A stretch of DNA of 64,000 nucleotides from Hyalella azteca (lineage: Eukaryota > Arthropoda > Malacostraca > Amphipoda > Hyalellidae), in contig NW_025941465.1 of NCBI RefSeq assembly GCF_000764305.2, forward strand, positions 58,687 to 122,686. Direction: 5' to 3'. How positions within the stretch are numbered: position 1 is the first letter of the stretch; every line of letters starts with the position of its first letter. A program made the position numbers and the translations under genes. Under the pieces are notes generated by a model. It was not told the origin of the DNA. It saw only the letters and a list, made by a program, of their open reading frames with translations, and did no database searches. Below, piece by piece: positions 11,944 through 23,879 of the stretch.

Positions 11944-12041
11944 CAATACGTTGAGGTCAGGCTGTTGAGTGATGACGTATGAGACCCAAACTGTCGAGGC
12001 GGCGACGAACGACACCGTGTCTCTGAGCTGGCACGACACTC
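11944..12041 (-). CDS. Exon 3 of secreted PAN/EGF-like gene (second half of PAN domain)
   Basis: The exon is 98 nt, starting after TTGTGTGCAG and ending at TATTG|GTGAGA, phase 1 to phase 0. It completes the PAN/apple module begun in exon 2: the junction gives Gly, then Val-Ser-Cys-Gln-Leu-Arg-Asp, the place where PAN domains have their Cys-x-Leu strand. About 26 residues of the closing strands follow. A 22-bp minisatellite starts only about 30 bases upstream of the acceptor (on the sense strand), so the branchpoint of this intron must lie in or beside the array. The longer open frame running through the acceptor is not the protein. Confidence 0.75.
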
Positions 12042-12072
12042 CTGCACACAAGCGGCCAGGGGATACATTCTT

Positions 12073-12990
12073 CAGTGATACTTTAGCCATGTTTTAGTTT
12101 TTTAGACATGCTTTAGTGATACTTTAGCCATGCTTTAGTTTTTTAGACATGCTTTAGTGATACTTTAGCCATGCTTTAGTGTTACTTTAGCCATGCTTTA
12201 GTGTTACTTTAGCTTATGCTTTAGTGATCCTTTAGCCATGCTTTAGTGTTACTTTAGCCATGCTTTAGTGATACTTTAGCCATGCTAATTAAGTGACACT
12301 CTAGCCATGCTTTAGTGATACTTTAGTCATGCTTTAGTAATACTTTAGCCATGCTTTAGTGATACTTTAGCCATGCTAATTAAGTGACACTCTAGCCATG
12401 CTTTAGTGATACTTTAGTCATGCTTTAGTAATACTTTAGTCATGCTTTAGTGATACTTTAGCCCTGCTTTAATGACACTTTAGCCACGCTTTAGTGATAC
12501 TTTAGCCATGCTCTAGTGATACTTTAGACCTGCTTTAGTGATACTTTAGCCATGCTTTAACGATACTTCAGCCATGCTTTANTGACACTTTAGCCATGCT
12601 TTAGTGTTACTTTAGTCATGCTTTAGTGTTACTTTAGCCATGCTTTAGTGACACTTTAGCCATGCTTTAGTGACACTCTAGCCATGCTTTAGTGATACTT
12701 TAGCCATGCTATAGTTATGCCTTAGCCATGTTTTAATACAGCTTTGACCATGTATTAGTGATACTTTAGCCATGCTTTAGTTATGCATTATCCATGTTTT
12801 AGTGATACTTTAGCCATGCTCTAGTGATACTTTAGTCATGCTGTAGTGATACTTTAGCCATGTTTTAGTGATGCTTTAGTCATGTTTTAGCAGTGTTATA
12901 GCCTTGCTTTAGCCATTCATTAGCATGCCTCAGCCATTATTTAGCCATGCTTTAGCCATTATTTAGCCATGCTTAAGCCATGCCTAAGAT
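12073..12990. repeat. 22-bp minisatellite, about 0.9 kb, in the PAN/EGF gene intron
   Basis: About 40 units of ATGCTTTAGTGATACTTTAGCC repeat with substitutions, some shorter or fused. Two blocks, near 12.28-12.36 and 12.37-12.45 kb, share the same variant string including GCTAATTAAGTGACAC, which shows higher-order duplication. There is one undetermined base (n) at 12582. On the gene's sense strand each unit contains CACTAAAG, which resembles a branchpoint. Confidence 0.9.
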
Positions 12991-13302
12991 TACGAATGAT
13001 GTGGTGGGGTCGTGTAAGAACGTCCAGAGGTTTCAAAAGGAAGGTAATACCCTGCCATCTCAAACAAGTTGTATCAAAGAAGTTATTCTGAATGAATAAA
13101 TTTCATATTAGGAGTATTACCGGAGGTTATATTTCACATCTCTAAAATGTTGTTTCTGACATATGCTAACTTTAACTGTATGATGTTATTATATATATAA
13201 GTTATATGTCCGTTTCTTTTATATCAGGTCTCTTGTCGTTGATCTGAATACAGTTTGGATCCCCTAAGTCTTCATTATTTACTACACAAATCATTAGCGG
13301 CC

Positions 13303-13449
13303 AGGGCCCAAACTTTCAAAAAAAGTTAAGAGATCGTAAGTTCATCAGCCAATCATTGACGGCCTTTCAAGTAAAATCCACCAATCATAGACAAGAAAAT
13401 AGAGCGTAAGTACTTACGTTCACTTAGCGAGTTTTGAAAGTACGGTCCC
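13303..13449. mobile_element. MITE, ACTTTCAAAA termini, copy 1
   Basis: The element starts near AACTTTCAAAAAAAG and ends GTTTTGAAAGTACGG, with inverted termini of 10-16 bp and an inner pair of CCAATCAT motifs. A second copy at 38.81-38.95 kb matches it along its whole length at high identity, which fixes the borders. Confidence 0.7.
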
Positions 13450-13565
13450 GGGGCTGCAGCAGCGTTTCTTTTATTGACGTTCTGAAATTTGCGGTGTAAT
13501 TAACCCGGAAAGGCATCCGTATGCCTCGAACTTTGAATATCCAACATTTTTGTCAGTGGAGATGT

Positions 13566-13622
13566 CACATGAAGAGGGGATAGTCAGAGGATCGCTATCC
13601 ATGACTATCCCCTCTTCATGTG
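13566..13622. repeat. Perfect hairpin, 20-bp arms, 17-base loop
   Basis: CACATGAAGAGGGGATAGTC is followed after 17 bases by its exact complement GACTATCCCCTCTTCATGTG. A further partial copy (TCTATCCCCTCTTCAG) lies just downstream. It could be a young inverted duplication or the end of a small element. Confidence 0.75.
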
Positions 13623-13718
13623 GGATACATAGTCTATCCCCTCTTCAGTCTCCAGACTATCCTTGGATTGAAAATCGTAATAACAGCAGCAAAATGAGTT
13701 ATCCAAGGGATGGTTGGG

Positions 13719-14469
13719 TATTACTTTAGATTAAGTGCATCCAAAAAAAGGTGATTTTTTACTTATATGTTTTTTGGGGTGTAGATTAAAAATCTGAAAT
13801 CCGTTTTTGGCGGTCGGCATCGGAAAACCGATTTTTCCGATTTTTTATATATTTTCTATAGAAAGCGACAATGGGGGACCCGTGGGGAACCGGGGGTTTT
13901 AGGGGGGGGGGCACACCCGAGGCTCTAATTCGTCAAAAAAAAATCGGGCAAAAAACGGCAAAATCGGCGACAAATTGGAAAAAATCGGAAATTTTTTTGA
14001 CTGGAAATGATCTATATCGATCTGGGAATGACTGTAAACCTATGTAAAACCCCAAAATCGTGCTAGGTTAGGTTAGGTTAGGTTAGGTTAGGTTAGGATG
14101 TAGACTGCTATTCCGCACCACCCAGGAGGTTGCAGCTTAGGCGCGTTAAGGCATTCCCAGATCGATATACTGTAGATCATTTCCAGTCAAAAAAATTATC
14201 CGATTTTTTCCAATTTTTCGCAGATTTTGCCGTTTTTTGCCCGATTTTTTTTTTATGAATTAGAACCTCGGGTTTGTCCCCCCCTAAAACCCCCGGTTCC
14301 CCACGGCTGCCCCATTGTCGTTTTCTATAGAAAATATATGAAAAATAAGAAAAAAATCGGTTTTCCGATGCCGACCGCCAAAAACGGATTTCAGATTCTT
14401 AATGTACACCCCAAAAAACATATAATTAAAAAACACCCTTTTTTTGGATGCACTCAATCTAAAGTAATA
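13719..14469. mobile_element. 750-bp foldback element with central (TTAGG)n
   Basis: Two arms of about 310-320 bp are near-exact inverted copies. The left runs from TTACTTTAGATTAAGTGCAT at 13721 to about 14031; the right runs from about 14150 to 14467, ending ATCTAAAGTAA. Both outer ends are flanked by TA, as in Tc1/mariner-type target duplications. The 118-bp spacer holds about seven TTAGG units at 14064-14097, the arthropod telomere repeat. Open frames in the arms have no family signature. The element lies in intron 2 of the minus-strand PAN/EGF gene. Confidence 0.8.
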
Positions 14470-14579
14470 CCGAACGAAGGTTGTTATATGGATTATCGAA
14501 AACTTCGTCCTCAGTATGCAGATGTGGTTATGGTTTTGCCAACAGCGGTTCTTACTGATCAATGATACATTAATTATCA

Positions 14580-16570
14580 TTCGGCCTCGTAAATATCTAA
14601 TGAAATAACGAAAATTGCACTTATATTACTTCCTGTTCATATGAATACTAGTAAAGTATATAGAAATAGTGCATTTTAATGCAGCATGTACTTGACCGCT
14701 CTTTATTAAGTTCCCGTTTGCCCTCGAACACTTTTACCATTCACGGACTTTCATTAAAGTGCTAAAGTTTATGAACGTTCAATTTAAAACCCCAGAGTGT
14801 AACGACAGTTATATCAATGTTGATTAAATATTCAATTGGAAAGTCTAATATGGCCACGCATGCGAGGCTGGCGACGCTCGTCATGTTCAATCATATACGT
14901 CTGTTGGCCACAATATTAATGCTCTCACAAAATCAAATGGATCTATTATCCAAACAGAAACGCAATCCCTGATTGCCGCTTTGATACGCCATGTTGCATG
15001 GATTAAGTGGATTATGATGACACGTGGAATGACACCGGGATTACACATGGGTAAAAATTGCATTTCAATTTAAATAGTCTTACTAACTTTTCCAAGTGTG
15101 GAGTGAGACCGTTATTATGAACCAGTTTATACATCATAATCGTTCGATGCTGAAGTAAGAATTAACTGACGACAGTGCTTTTTTCGAGTAAAATTTCTAC
15201 CGCAAATTTATTTATTTTTAATTCTGTGAATGTGAAATTGTTGACTTGATTTCATTTGAAACAAATTTGATCTATTTATGTTGGGAAAATTTTCAACTGG
15301 ATCGAACAAGCATTGCTTTTGATTAATTATCATAGCCAAGCGGTGTAACAAATTTACTGTAGTAAGGTTAAAAATTCTTAAGTCCTAAGTGTATGCATCC
15401 CAGTGAATGATAAAAGCCTAATGGAAATTAAATTAGTAGCAATTAAATTAATATGTGTGATTATCAATTTCATAGATTACATGGTTTAATACTATTCTAG
15501 TATTAAACTCTAATATTATATTACATAGTAAACTCTAGTACATATTACTAATATACTAATATACTACATGTAATATGTACTATAATATACATGTAGTATA
15601 TTAAACTCTCTAGTAAACTGTAGTAACTCTCTAATACTATTCTAGTATTAAACTACTAGAATAGTTTAATAATAGAATAGTGGGACTTCAATAAAGAACT
15701 AGGCTGACATGTGACGCCTCAAATTTACCAATTATTCAAACGGTGATAAATTCCGCTTCTTTCTTCAATGTCGTCTCAAAAATCTAATTAGTTATATAAT
15801 ATTTTATTATGACGAGGAGATAATGTTTGCTATTTTTCATGAAAAAAATGATGATAATTGAAAATTTAATAGTTATTTACACTATTCTAATGGTACTGGA
15901 ACCAAGGCTACTGGAATTATTATTTTTTTTATGTATATGCAAATTGATTTTCAGACAGTAATATTTTCCGTTTCATGGGAAACTCAATGACTACCAGCTT
16001 GGTCGTTCAATTCAGATTTGAATTGTAAACTAAAGGCAATCCTAAGAACAATTGCTATTTGCTACACACGTCGTGGTGTGGGAAGTCCACGCTACAATGA
16101 CACTCACGGCTCATACAATATTGTTTTGGTCGTTCACAATTTACTATCACTTGCTGCTATTCTCTCAATTTACTTGGAGTTTCGCAAAAATTTCACTTAA
16201 CATCAAACCTCTGCGCAAATTTACTATTTAAACTGTATACCCGTTAAACTTGAATGTTCATACCAAGAGACCTATTTCCTTTTATGCTTACTGAGACTAA
16301 ATTACTCGGAACGACCTTTTGGCAGCTATTATAGAGGATGTTGGCAACTGTGATGATTACGTCATTATTATTTTTAAAAATGGCTTTTTATTGTCAATAA
16401 ATTGGAAGATGATTGAAAAACCGTTATGAATTCAAGTTTAAAATTTCTCACTGCTATTGTCAATAAATTGAAAATTTGTTAGAAAGCCGGTGTTTGAATT
16501 CAAGTTTAAAATTTCTCACACATAATTAAAAAAAAAAGATTGCTTATCATGCGCCAGTTTATCATTGTAG
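14580..16570. other. Intronic AT-rich DNA with palindromic tract and a 65-bp duplication
   Basis: No exon is supported here. About 15.49-15.67 kb is a knot of short AT palindromes built on CTATTCTAGTATTAAACT. About 16389-16450 and 16454-16520 are two diverged copies of a unit ending GAATTCAAGTTTAAAATTTC. Confidence 0.5.
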
Positions 16571-16575
16571 GTCAC

Positions 16576-16689
16576 CATTGTAGCTGAAGCCGACGCAGCG
16601 CTCGTTGCTACGGCACAAGTCCAGGCAAGCCAACACACCAGGGACCTTCTTGGTCAGTAGGGCAGACCCTCCTGTGAACGCCATTTTTC
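16576..16689 (-). CDS. Exon 2 of secreted PAN/EGF-like gene (first half of PAN domain)
   Basis: The exon is 114 nt from a CATTGCAG acceptor to AATG|GTGACC, phase 1 at both ends. It encodes about 38 residues and contains Cys-Leu-Asp-Leu-Cys-x5-Cys-Val-Gly-Phe-Ser-Tyr, the core signature of a PAN/apple module: the helix with two Cys, then the third Cys and an aromatic strand. The fourth Cys is in exon 3, across a phase-1 intron of about 4.5 kb. PAN modules bind proteins or sugars in extracellular proteins. The exon joins the signal-peptide exon with the correct phase. The internal Met is not needed as a start. Confidence 0.8.
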
Positions 16690-17605
16690 CTGCAATGGTT
16701 TGGAAATTACAAATTAAGGCTGCAATCCTAGCCGAGCATTGAAAGACATATATTTAATCATCAAGATTGACGAGCATTCCCAAATCAAAAAATTTTAACG
16801 CATACTAAGCTGAGCCCGATAAAATATGGAGACAGATCCCATGTGAAATGATTAGCCTACAACGTATTAAGTTGAATTTACCACACCAGTGTTTGCATCA
16901 TGCGGCAATCAGCCTATTTCAATGAAGGTACGTTCAAATGATGGATTTTAAATTGAGATTTTGATTACAGAATTTTATGGAATTTACTATCACAAAATAA
17001 AATACTTTCTTATAACTACCAATATTATTATAAGAGTCTAGTGAAGAAATACTATAACGCGTAAATTTGTTACGTGAAAGGCTGTTATCCACGATAAGAA
17101 AAATACTACACGTCCACGCTTGCTGAAAGTTCGAATATAATTTAAATAAAAAATAGCAATTGTTGCTGCTGGATAATTTATTCATATGCGCGGATTCGTT
17201 GAAGCGTATACGAGAGAAATTGCTAGAAGTAGAAAACTACTGGTAGAAATTGTAGAAAATGCACGTCACAAATTGTAGTAACATTATTACCTTGAATAAA
17301 CCTTACAAAATCTCACGTTGGACAGATGCAACATAGGGAAGATTATGCGAAACGCTCTGTAACATCGTCGATTTAAACATAATTTGGTTACACATTAATG
17401 GCTTTTCAGTGAAGCGCGAGTCATCATCGAGTTACACTCAGCTGTGTGTCGTACGATTACAATATTCAGCGGCAAATAAGTTCATTTGTGGTATTCATTA
17501 ACTCCCTGAAAGCTACATGTTGGACGCGTTACTATTGGTTGCAAACCCAACGTGGCTTTGTTGCCCTGGAGGCTGGGCCGATGACCATATAAACTTTAAT
17601 CATTG

Positions 17606-18345
17606 ACCACAGTCCATTGGTTAAGAGACTTGCTGCACTCGAGTTGTGCGCGTTACTATTGGTTTCAAAGACAACATGACTTTGTTGCTCATTACCCATT
17701 ATGAAAGTCTTTATTGCGCGATACAACCAGCCGAATGATGTATAAAATAAGCAGCGTGTCATTCTGACTGATACCCAAGCGTTTTAAAGTGATTAAAGTG
17801 GTGCCAGAGGTGAGCACGACCAGCGTAATTGGTGAAGTCGATGCATTCCCGTGATTATGATGTTATTCCTCGGCATGGAAACAGATTTGACACCCGAAAA
17901 GACGTAGTTCACAACAGTTCTTAGAACGAAAATAAAGAAGCAATGAAATAATTCTATTACCGATTTTAGAAATGACTTGACTTCCCGTATTCATAATTTT
18001 AGAAAACTAATCATGTAAATTCAGAACAGCTTTGCTTGGTCTCAAAAAGCATGCGTTGCGATTCATGTTTCATGACCACGCCTTAAATGGCACATGTCAG
18101 AGGCTTCAATTATACTCGCATTAGCTGGCATCAAAACTTCAGCAAATGTCAGCAGCTGCTAATGGTGATATGCTGAATGTTTCATTATTTGCTTAACCCT
18201 AATCAATGAAGTTACAGGAGCTTTCGTCATAGACCACAGTCGATTGGTTAGAAGACTTGCTGCACTCGAGTTAGACGCGTTACTATTGGTTTCAAACACA
18301 ACATGGCTTTGTTGCTCATTTTTCATTATGAACGTCTTGCGCGAT
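17606..18345. repeat. Duplicated intronic segment, two copies of about 115 bp
   Basis: 17606-17725 and 18233-18345 share ACCACAGTCCATTGGTTA, CTTGCTGCACTCGAGTT and GCGTTACTATTGGTTTCAAA through TTTGTTGCTCAT. A third partial copy lies at 17527-17565. This is a local dispersed repeat without coding capacity. Confidence 0.65.
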
Positions 18346-18732
18346 ATTTTCTGATAACGGAAAGTACCGCTCTAAATTTGGGCGATATCGAAAAATAAGA
18401 ACAAATTTTTTAAACTATGATTCGAAAATTGCTAACGAGCCGAGACAGATCTTGCATGGTGGCCCCTAATAGTGAAGAAAATTATTTCCCTATTCCCAGA
18501 TGCATCAGCCATAAATTATTTCAATACAAAAGCAAGTAATTCCGATGATTATCCCTAATGTTTCGTAATAATTTTAGAAAAAGATAGACTTGAAAATATA
18601 GAGATTACACTGAACATAATTAAAAATAATCAATCAATAAAAATTTAACACTTATATACAAACGTGACCAGCAAATCAGAGAAAGGACGAAATAACGAAA
18701 TGACTTCAACCAAGAGACGCCAAGTTATGTCG

Positions 18733-18869
18733 TGCTCTGTCGTAATCCAAGCTCTGCACCTATAGCCTTGCTCTGTCGTAATCCAAGCTCTGCACCTATA
18801 GCCTTGCTCTGTCGTAATCCAAGCTCTGCACCTATAGCCTTGCTCTGTCGTAATCCAAGCTCTGCACCT
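18733..18869. repeat. 36-bp minisatellite, 3.8 copies
   Basis: Units beginning GCTCTGTCGTAATCCAAGCT repeat at 18733, 18769, 18805 and 18841 with essentially no differences, so the array is young. Confidence 0.9.
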
Positions 18870-19729
18870 TATTTACTTAACTCGATTTTATTTTAGCAAT
18901 TTTCAACACTGGAAATGCGAAATTTGACACAATATCCAACCTAGTTGTTCAGAAAAGATTTTAAATTGTAACCAGAGTTTGTGATTTTAAATTAATTTCT
19001 TTAAAAACTTCGCTGTGATGCGCCAAAAACACTAAGCTGCAAAATGAAATGCAGTTATTACAAGTGAAGTAAGTAGTAAGTTCAAATTATGGTGGGGAGA
19101 AACTGAAGAAAAATACGGTGGAAAGAAACTGGGTCATTTGAGTGTTATTCATAACTTTGGCTATACCTGAAGGAAATTCAGGGTCTTATTCATAATAATA
19201 AAGTTATTCAGAGTGTTATCCAGAACTTTGGCTTTTGTGAAGGAAATCGACTGCCCTAGTTTAACGGCCCCAGTCTCGATTTAATTACCTAATTGCTAAT
19301 CAATTGAATGCTAATTATGCTCCCTTTTAGTTTCATAAAGTGGAACAAATAAACTCTTCACTCATCTCTTTTTGACTAGCTTACAATCGCGCAAGTCATG
19401 TTAGGGATCCAGTTCGCTATCAGCTTCCAATGAGGGTAGTTTGAATAAAAAGTTTTAATATCTCCCTTCATAAACTTTAATTTGTAATATCATCTAATTT
19501 CACATAAACTTAATTTTCTAGGCAATTACAGCTGTAGAAAAAAACGCTTATAAGCAGTGATAAAAAGTGATCTAACAATTCGGACTTCACATTCTGGAAT
19601 GAAGGAAAACAATGCATAGAAAATTAAAATCGCGCAAAATATACTCCCAGTTTACATTAAAAATTGAATGTAAGACACGATATGGCATAGCAGCTGAACA
19701 TTGAAGCAACAAGCAGGCAATTAACTCAC

Positions 19730-19832
19730 CTAAAGACCTCGCTGAGATCGGCGAGTGGTCGCCGAGGACGGCCGAGTGCGCGAGATACAGCGCCAGGCAG
19801 AGCCCGCCTGACAGCCATGGGCGAGGCTTCAT
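19730..19832 (-). CDS. Exon 1 of secreted PAN/EGF-like gene (signal peptide)
   Basis: From ATG at 19832-19830 the exon encodes 34 residues plus one base and ends at CTTTAG|GTGAGT, phase 1. The N-terminus (Met-Lys-Pro-Arg-Pro-Trp, then a Leu/Ala-rich core, then Ala-Val-Leu-Gly) is a classic signal peptide with positive n-region, hydrophobic core and small residues at the likely cleavage point. I chose this Met because the frame's upstream Met (19883) would put about 17 polar residues before the core. The exon is GC-rich against AT-rich flanks. With exons 2-4 it defines a secreted or membrane-anchored protein with PAN then EGF-like modules, transcribed leftward. I do not recognise a named orthologue. 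Confidence 0.75.
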
Positions 19833-19899
19833 TCCCGTAGCACTTATACTGCGATGTCCTACAATATTTGCTGCTGCTAACAATCTAAAGAACTTCTCA

Positions 19900-20900
19900 A
19901 CTAGTTAATTAAACCTGACCATAGGAATGATGGTATTCAATTACCTGATGATCTGAAAGATAACATTGACAAGTTTATCAATCGCTGCAGAAAATATTAG
20001 TGTAGACACTATATAGTATGAAAACTCGTTCCCACCACTGACAACCATGCTGATGGTATCATACGTTTACAAATTTGGCCTGACTTATACTGTGCTACAT
20101 GAGTCTGACCAATTGAAAAGTAGACAGTTTACTTTGTCTGGCGTAGATATTAGGGTACATAGAGTGTTTACGACAGAGTGTCCCGTTAATACAGTGTTTA
20201 CAGTGACATACAGTGTTTACGACAGAGACAGTCTCGTTAATGATATGAAAACTGTCATGAGACAAAATAAACGAAAAAAATTATATGTTATTAATCAATA
20301 ATAAGAAATTAACCATAAATGTCGAGGAGATCAACGTGACTCCAAACTAAGACGTGGTCGGCGAGTGACTAACATGGCAGGGGTCTTATATACGTGGAAG
20401 TGTTGCAATTAGATTGTATATAAGACTTCAAATGAATGAAATATGAAGGTGTACTTTAATGACGCATAACTTAAAGATGCATTAATCGGTTCTCGTGCGC
20501 TTCGAGTTCATGTTGTAGAAGTAATTTAAGTTCTGTCTGATTTTTTTGATATGCGAACAACTGAAAAAGGTCATACTTGCATGTGGTGCAACTAAATTAA
20601 AACGCTGCTATCGCGTCCAGTTTGTGCCGGTTCTTTTATCGACTGAATTTTAAACTCATATATGCGTCAATGTCATACTCATTTATTCTTGAATATTATA
20701 CAGGTTTATTACTGATTATTGTACACGTGTATTCTTGAATAATATACTGATTTGTAAATGAATGATGTACTGATACATACATAAAAGTTATTCATTAGTA
20801 TGTGTATGGAAGGCATTCAGCAAAGTACTTTGGAATTAATGTGTTCTTCGGTCAGCAATACGTAATTGTGGCATTTGATAATCGCTACACTAGCCCCCAA
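19900..20900. other. Upstream region of the minus-strand gene, no gene recognised
   Basis: This is where the promoter and any 5' UTR exon of the leftward gene should lie. I see no clear TATA/Inr pair or other gene. A plus-strand 84-codon frame (20047-20301) has no recognisable feature. Confidence 0.35.
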
Positions 20901-20924
20901 ATTCGCGGGAACGCGCGTTGGAAT

Positions 20925-21190
20925 GCTGCATGGCTGCCCGTTGGATCGCTACAGTGATGGGTGTTGGAACGTTACAGTAATGAGTGTTGGATCGCTACAG
21001 TGATGGGTGTTGGAACGTTACAGTGATGCTCGTTGGAACGTTACGGTGATGCGTGTTGGGACGCCATAAAGATGTGTGTCGGAATTTCATAAAGATGTAC
21101 AGTACGTTGGAACGTCGAGATATTACGCGTTGGAACAACGAACTGAATAGCGTTGGAACGTTGCAGTGATGCGTGTTGGAACGCAGATGT
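20925..21190. repeat. Degenerate minisatellite, about 22-bp unit
   Basis: GTTGGAACGTTACAGTGATG and variants (GTTGGATCGCTACAGTGATG) repeat about eleven times, with decayed middle units. Confidence 0.75.
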
Positions 21191-22079
21191 CTTTAGTGTA
21201 TAGCATGATGAATAATCCTTTCATCATAAGATTTAAAACGTCAGGCTGGACGCAATCGTATAGGCCAGATGTCTCACTCTATACTGCTCTAAAGTATTTT
21301 TAGATCCATCTGAACATCACAGTCTCATCGAAGTGATTTGAAATTGTGTTAAACTTTGTGGGTTTTCAACTGTGAACAACATTCAAAGGGCACATTGAGA
21401 CCTTTATACCTTATACCTTATGCGAATGATTAATAAGAATCAGTTTATTGATGATATTTTTTTTAAATAATTGGTTTAAAAGTGGTGTCATATTAACATT
21501 TAATGATAATTTTATATAAAACATAGCCAAACTTAACCATTTACGATTCGGGTAATTTTATGATTTTAGCGGCTTTTTAGCGGCTTTTTCTTATTAAACT
21601 GGAAGTTGATAATGACGTATTTGTATATAACTTATTTATTAATCTATTGTCCGAGTGTTAATGAAAGTCGGTACATGCACCTTATATATTTCGTTTGTAC
21701 TGACGTTTATCAATTGACTTCATAAAGAGTTGCGCGAGTTAATTGACGAGCGAGGCTTGTCGATGATCGAGGCGGACATAAGTTTATAAGTTTGAAGAAA
21801 TAAAAATGATAATAAAATGAGTCTATTCAATAAAGCAATCTATAATACGCGTGCTTAATACTATCCCTTTAACTAATATACTACGACCATTTAATGAGTT
21901 TATAATAAGGTGGAATATTTCCAATATGAACATTTAAAAATCCAGGGCGTTTCTTAAAAGCAAATTAGTTTTATTAGTCCTAAGAACCATCTTATGGCAT
22001 TGCTCCACCACCAGACAAACATGCCAAGTTCTGAAGAATATAAACAGTATTCGCTGTTTTGCCCTCTTCTTTTCCAAGT

Positions 22080-22545
22080 GATCAACTCATTTCAAATGAT
22101 TAATTAAAGATATTAAAAACTCGTTGAGAGCGGCTTTAAATTCAAGCTTGGACATTTCATAGGCTTCTTGTTGGCACCTCATAATTACATGAGAATTACT
22201 GAGCTTTGCAACATAGGATGGGACATGAATTAATCCTTGTGGTTTATTAATGGGATCTTTCAGCGATGCCAAGATTTTCCAAAAGTGAAAGACTTTCTGC
22301 GTTGGGTCTTTTTTTGACCAAAGATCAAGTGCTCAAGACTTCAAGAGACTTTCATGATCTTCAGCTTAAGTTTCTACAAAGAATAGCTAGTATGATTAGA
22401 ACATTCTTGAAGAACTTATTTTTCAAGTATAGTAGCAAGAATTCTGAGCAAACAAGAGGAGCACCAGCATTTTCACAAGAAACTCCATGCCAAAGTTTCG
22501 ACCGAAGTATTATCCTAATTAATGAATACCTGTATAAACATTAAG
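22080..22545 (-). pseudogene. Possible decayed transposase-like frame
   Basis: On the minus strand, broken frames give a block with Trp-His-Gly, Gly-Ala-Pro-x-Val-Cys-Ser, then a Leu-rich helix (22500-22390). After stops, a 61-codon frame (22272-22087) runs to a normal stop. The first block faintly recalls the catalytic region of a transposon-derived family with a WHE...RG...SC pattern, but the match is weak. Several stops show it is not active. It could equally be chance. Confidence 0.2.
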
Positions 22546-22839
22546 AATAAAAGACACTCTTCCACTCCACATAAAAAATATCTACACGGAATAAAACGAC
22601 CTTTTTTCAATCAGGCTTGAAAATCTTCTGATCTTTACAGAGGTGCAGAAACATAGAAATTTGAATCCGACTTTATTGGCCACTGCATGGATGAACTTGG
22701 CTCCTGAATTCTCATTCTCTTTATCATCTAATGCGACGCACTGCATTGTCGAGACAAAGACAATGTTCACTTTACAAAGGCCTTCATCCGCATTGTCGCG
22801 TTGGCCACAATACATAACAGGTTGGAGTCGGCGGCCAAC

Positions 22840-22932
22840 GATCACAATACGGTGGGCGCGATACGGCGACACAATACGGTAGGCGCGAGACGGTGGACGC
22901 GATACGGTGCACGATACGGTGGACACGATATG
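22840..22932. repeat. Degenerate GATACGGTG repeat
   Basis: About six diverged units of GCGATACGGTGGACGC-like sequence, GC-rich in an AT-rich setting. Confidence 0.55.
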
Positions 22933-23144
22933 TCATCTTGTTAAACGATGTGATGGTCAGCAGCATTCGCTGGCAGTGAAGCGACCGCCGTAATGAGCCC
23001 GAATGACCGGCGCTGGCTGTTCGCTACGGAACCATTTTTTTTCAGGGCGTAAAGCTCTGTAACTGACCGATGGTTTCTTCCATGAGCCTTTGTTGAGGCG
23101 AGATAAACTTCCAGCGCAGGATGATTTAGAAATGCAGAGTCCGT

Positions 23145-23340
23145 TGCTGCTGCTGGTGTTGCTGCTGCTGGAGTTGCTGCTGGTGATGTTGCTGCTGCTG
23201 GTGTTGCTGCTGCTGGTGTTTTTGCTGCTGGTGTTGCTGCTGCTGGTGTTATGTTGCGGCTGCTGCTGCTGCTGGTGTTGCTGCTGCTGGTGTTGCTGCT
23301 GTTGCTGCTGCTGGTGTTGCTGCTGCTGGTGTTGCTGCTT
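23145..23340. repeat. GCT-rich trinucleotide/15-bp repeat
   Basis: TTGCTGCTGCTGGTG is repeated about twelve times. It gives long Leu-, Cys- or Ala-rich frames that are repeat by-products. Confidence 0.9.
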
Positions 23341-23781
23341 TTTTGAACGGTCTTCAGATGAGATAATCGGTCTGATTATAAACTTTCGACGGTAATATTT
23401 ACGAAGCTACTAAGTAAATTTTTTTCACTTAAAACTGTTCAAGCAAAATATACCGCTGTTGACTTCATTGACAAAATAATTTGCACTTTTTGAAATTTCT
23501 ATGGGAAGATGTCATGCTTTTCGACGTATCAGAGGAGACGATGTGTCATCGACGCCAATATTTCTGGTTTAGATTTTTCTAGATGAGTTCAATCACAATT
23601 TCTTCCTTGTATATTAATAAAGTTTTTTCTTCATAAAATCCGTACATAAGACTTGAAATTAGTAGTTTTTGTAATAATTGATGGTCCGGGCAGAAAATTT
23701 ATGAATAGACCATACGACCATTTACCGTTCAGCTGATTTTATCATCAAATAAAATGTGGAAAACCGCTGACCATCTTTTTC

Positions 23782-23876
23782 AATCATGACTTGCCGTCTA
23801 CACACTCATGACTTACCGTCTACACACTCATGACTTGCCGTCTACACACTCATGACTTGCCGTCTACACACTCATG
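23782..23876. repeat. 22-bp minisatellite, about 4.3 copies
   Basis: TCATGACTTGCCGTCTACACAC repeats with one substituted unit. Confidence 0.85.
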
Positions 23877-23879
23877 CCA

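Noticed and set aside
14227..14580. 112-codon plus and 98-codon minus frames
   Set aside because: They lie in or run out of the right arm of the foldback element, and the left arm has no equivalent intact frame.
23090..23395. 101-codon Leu/Cys-rich frame that resembles a membrane protein
   Set aside because: It is a GCT/GGT microsatellite. The hydrophobic look is a by-product of the repeat.
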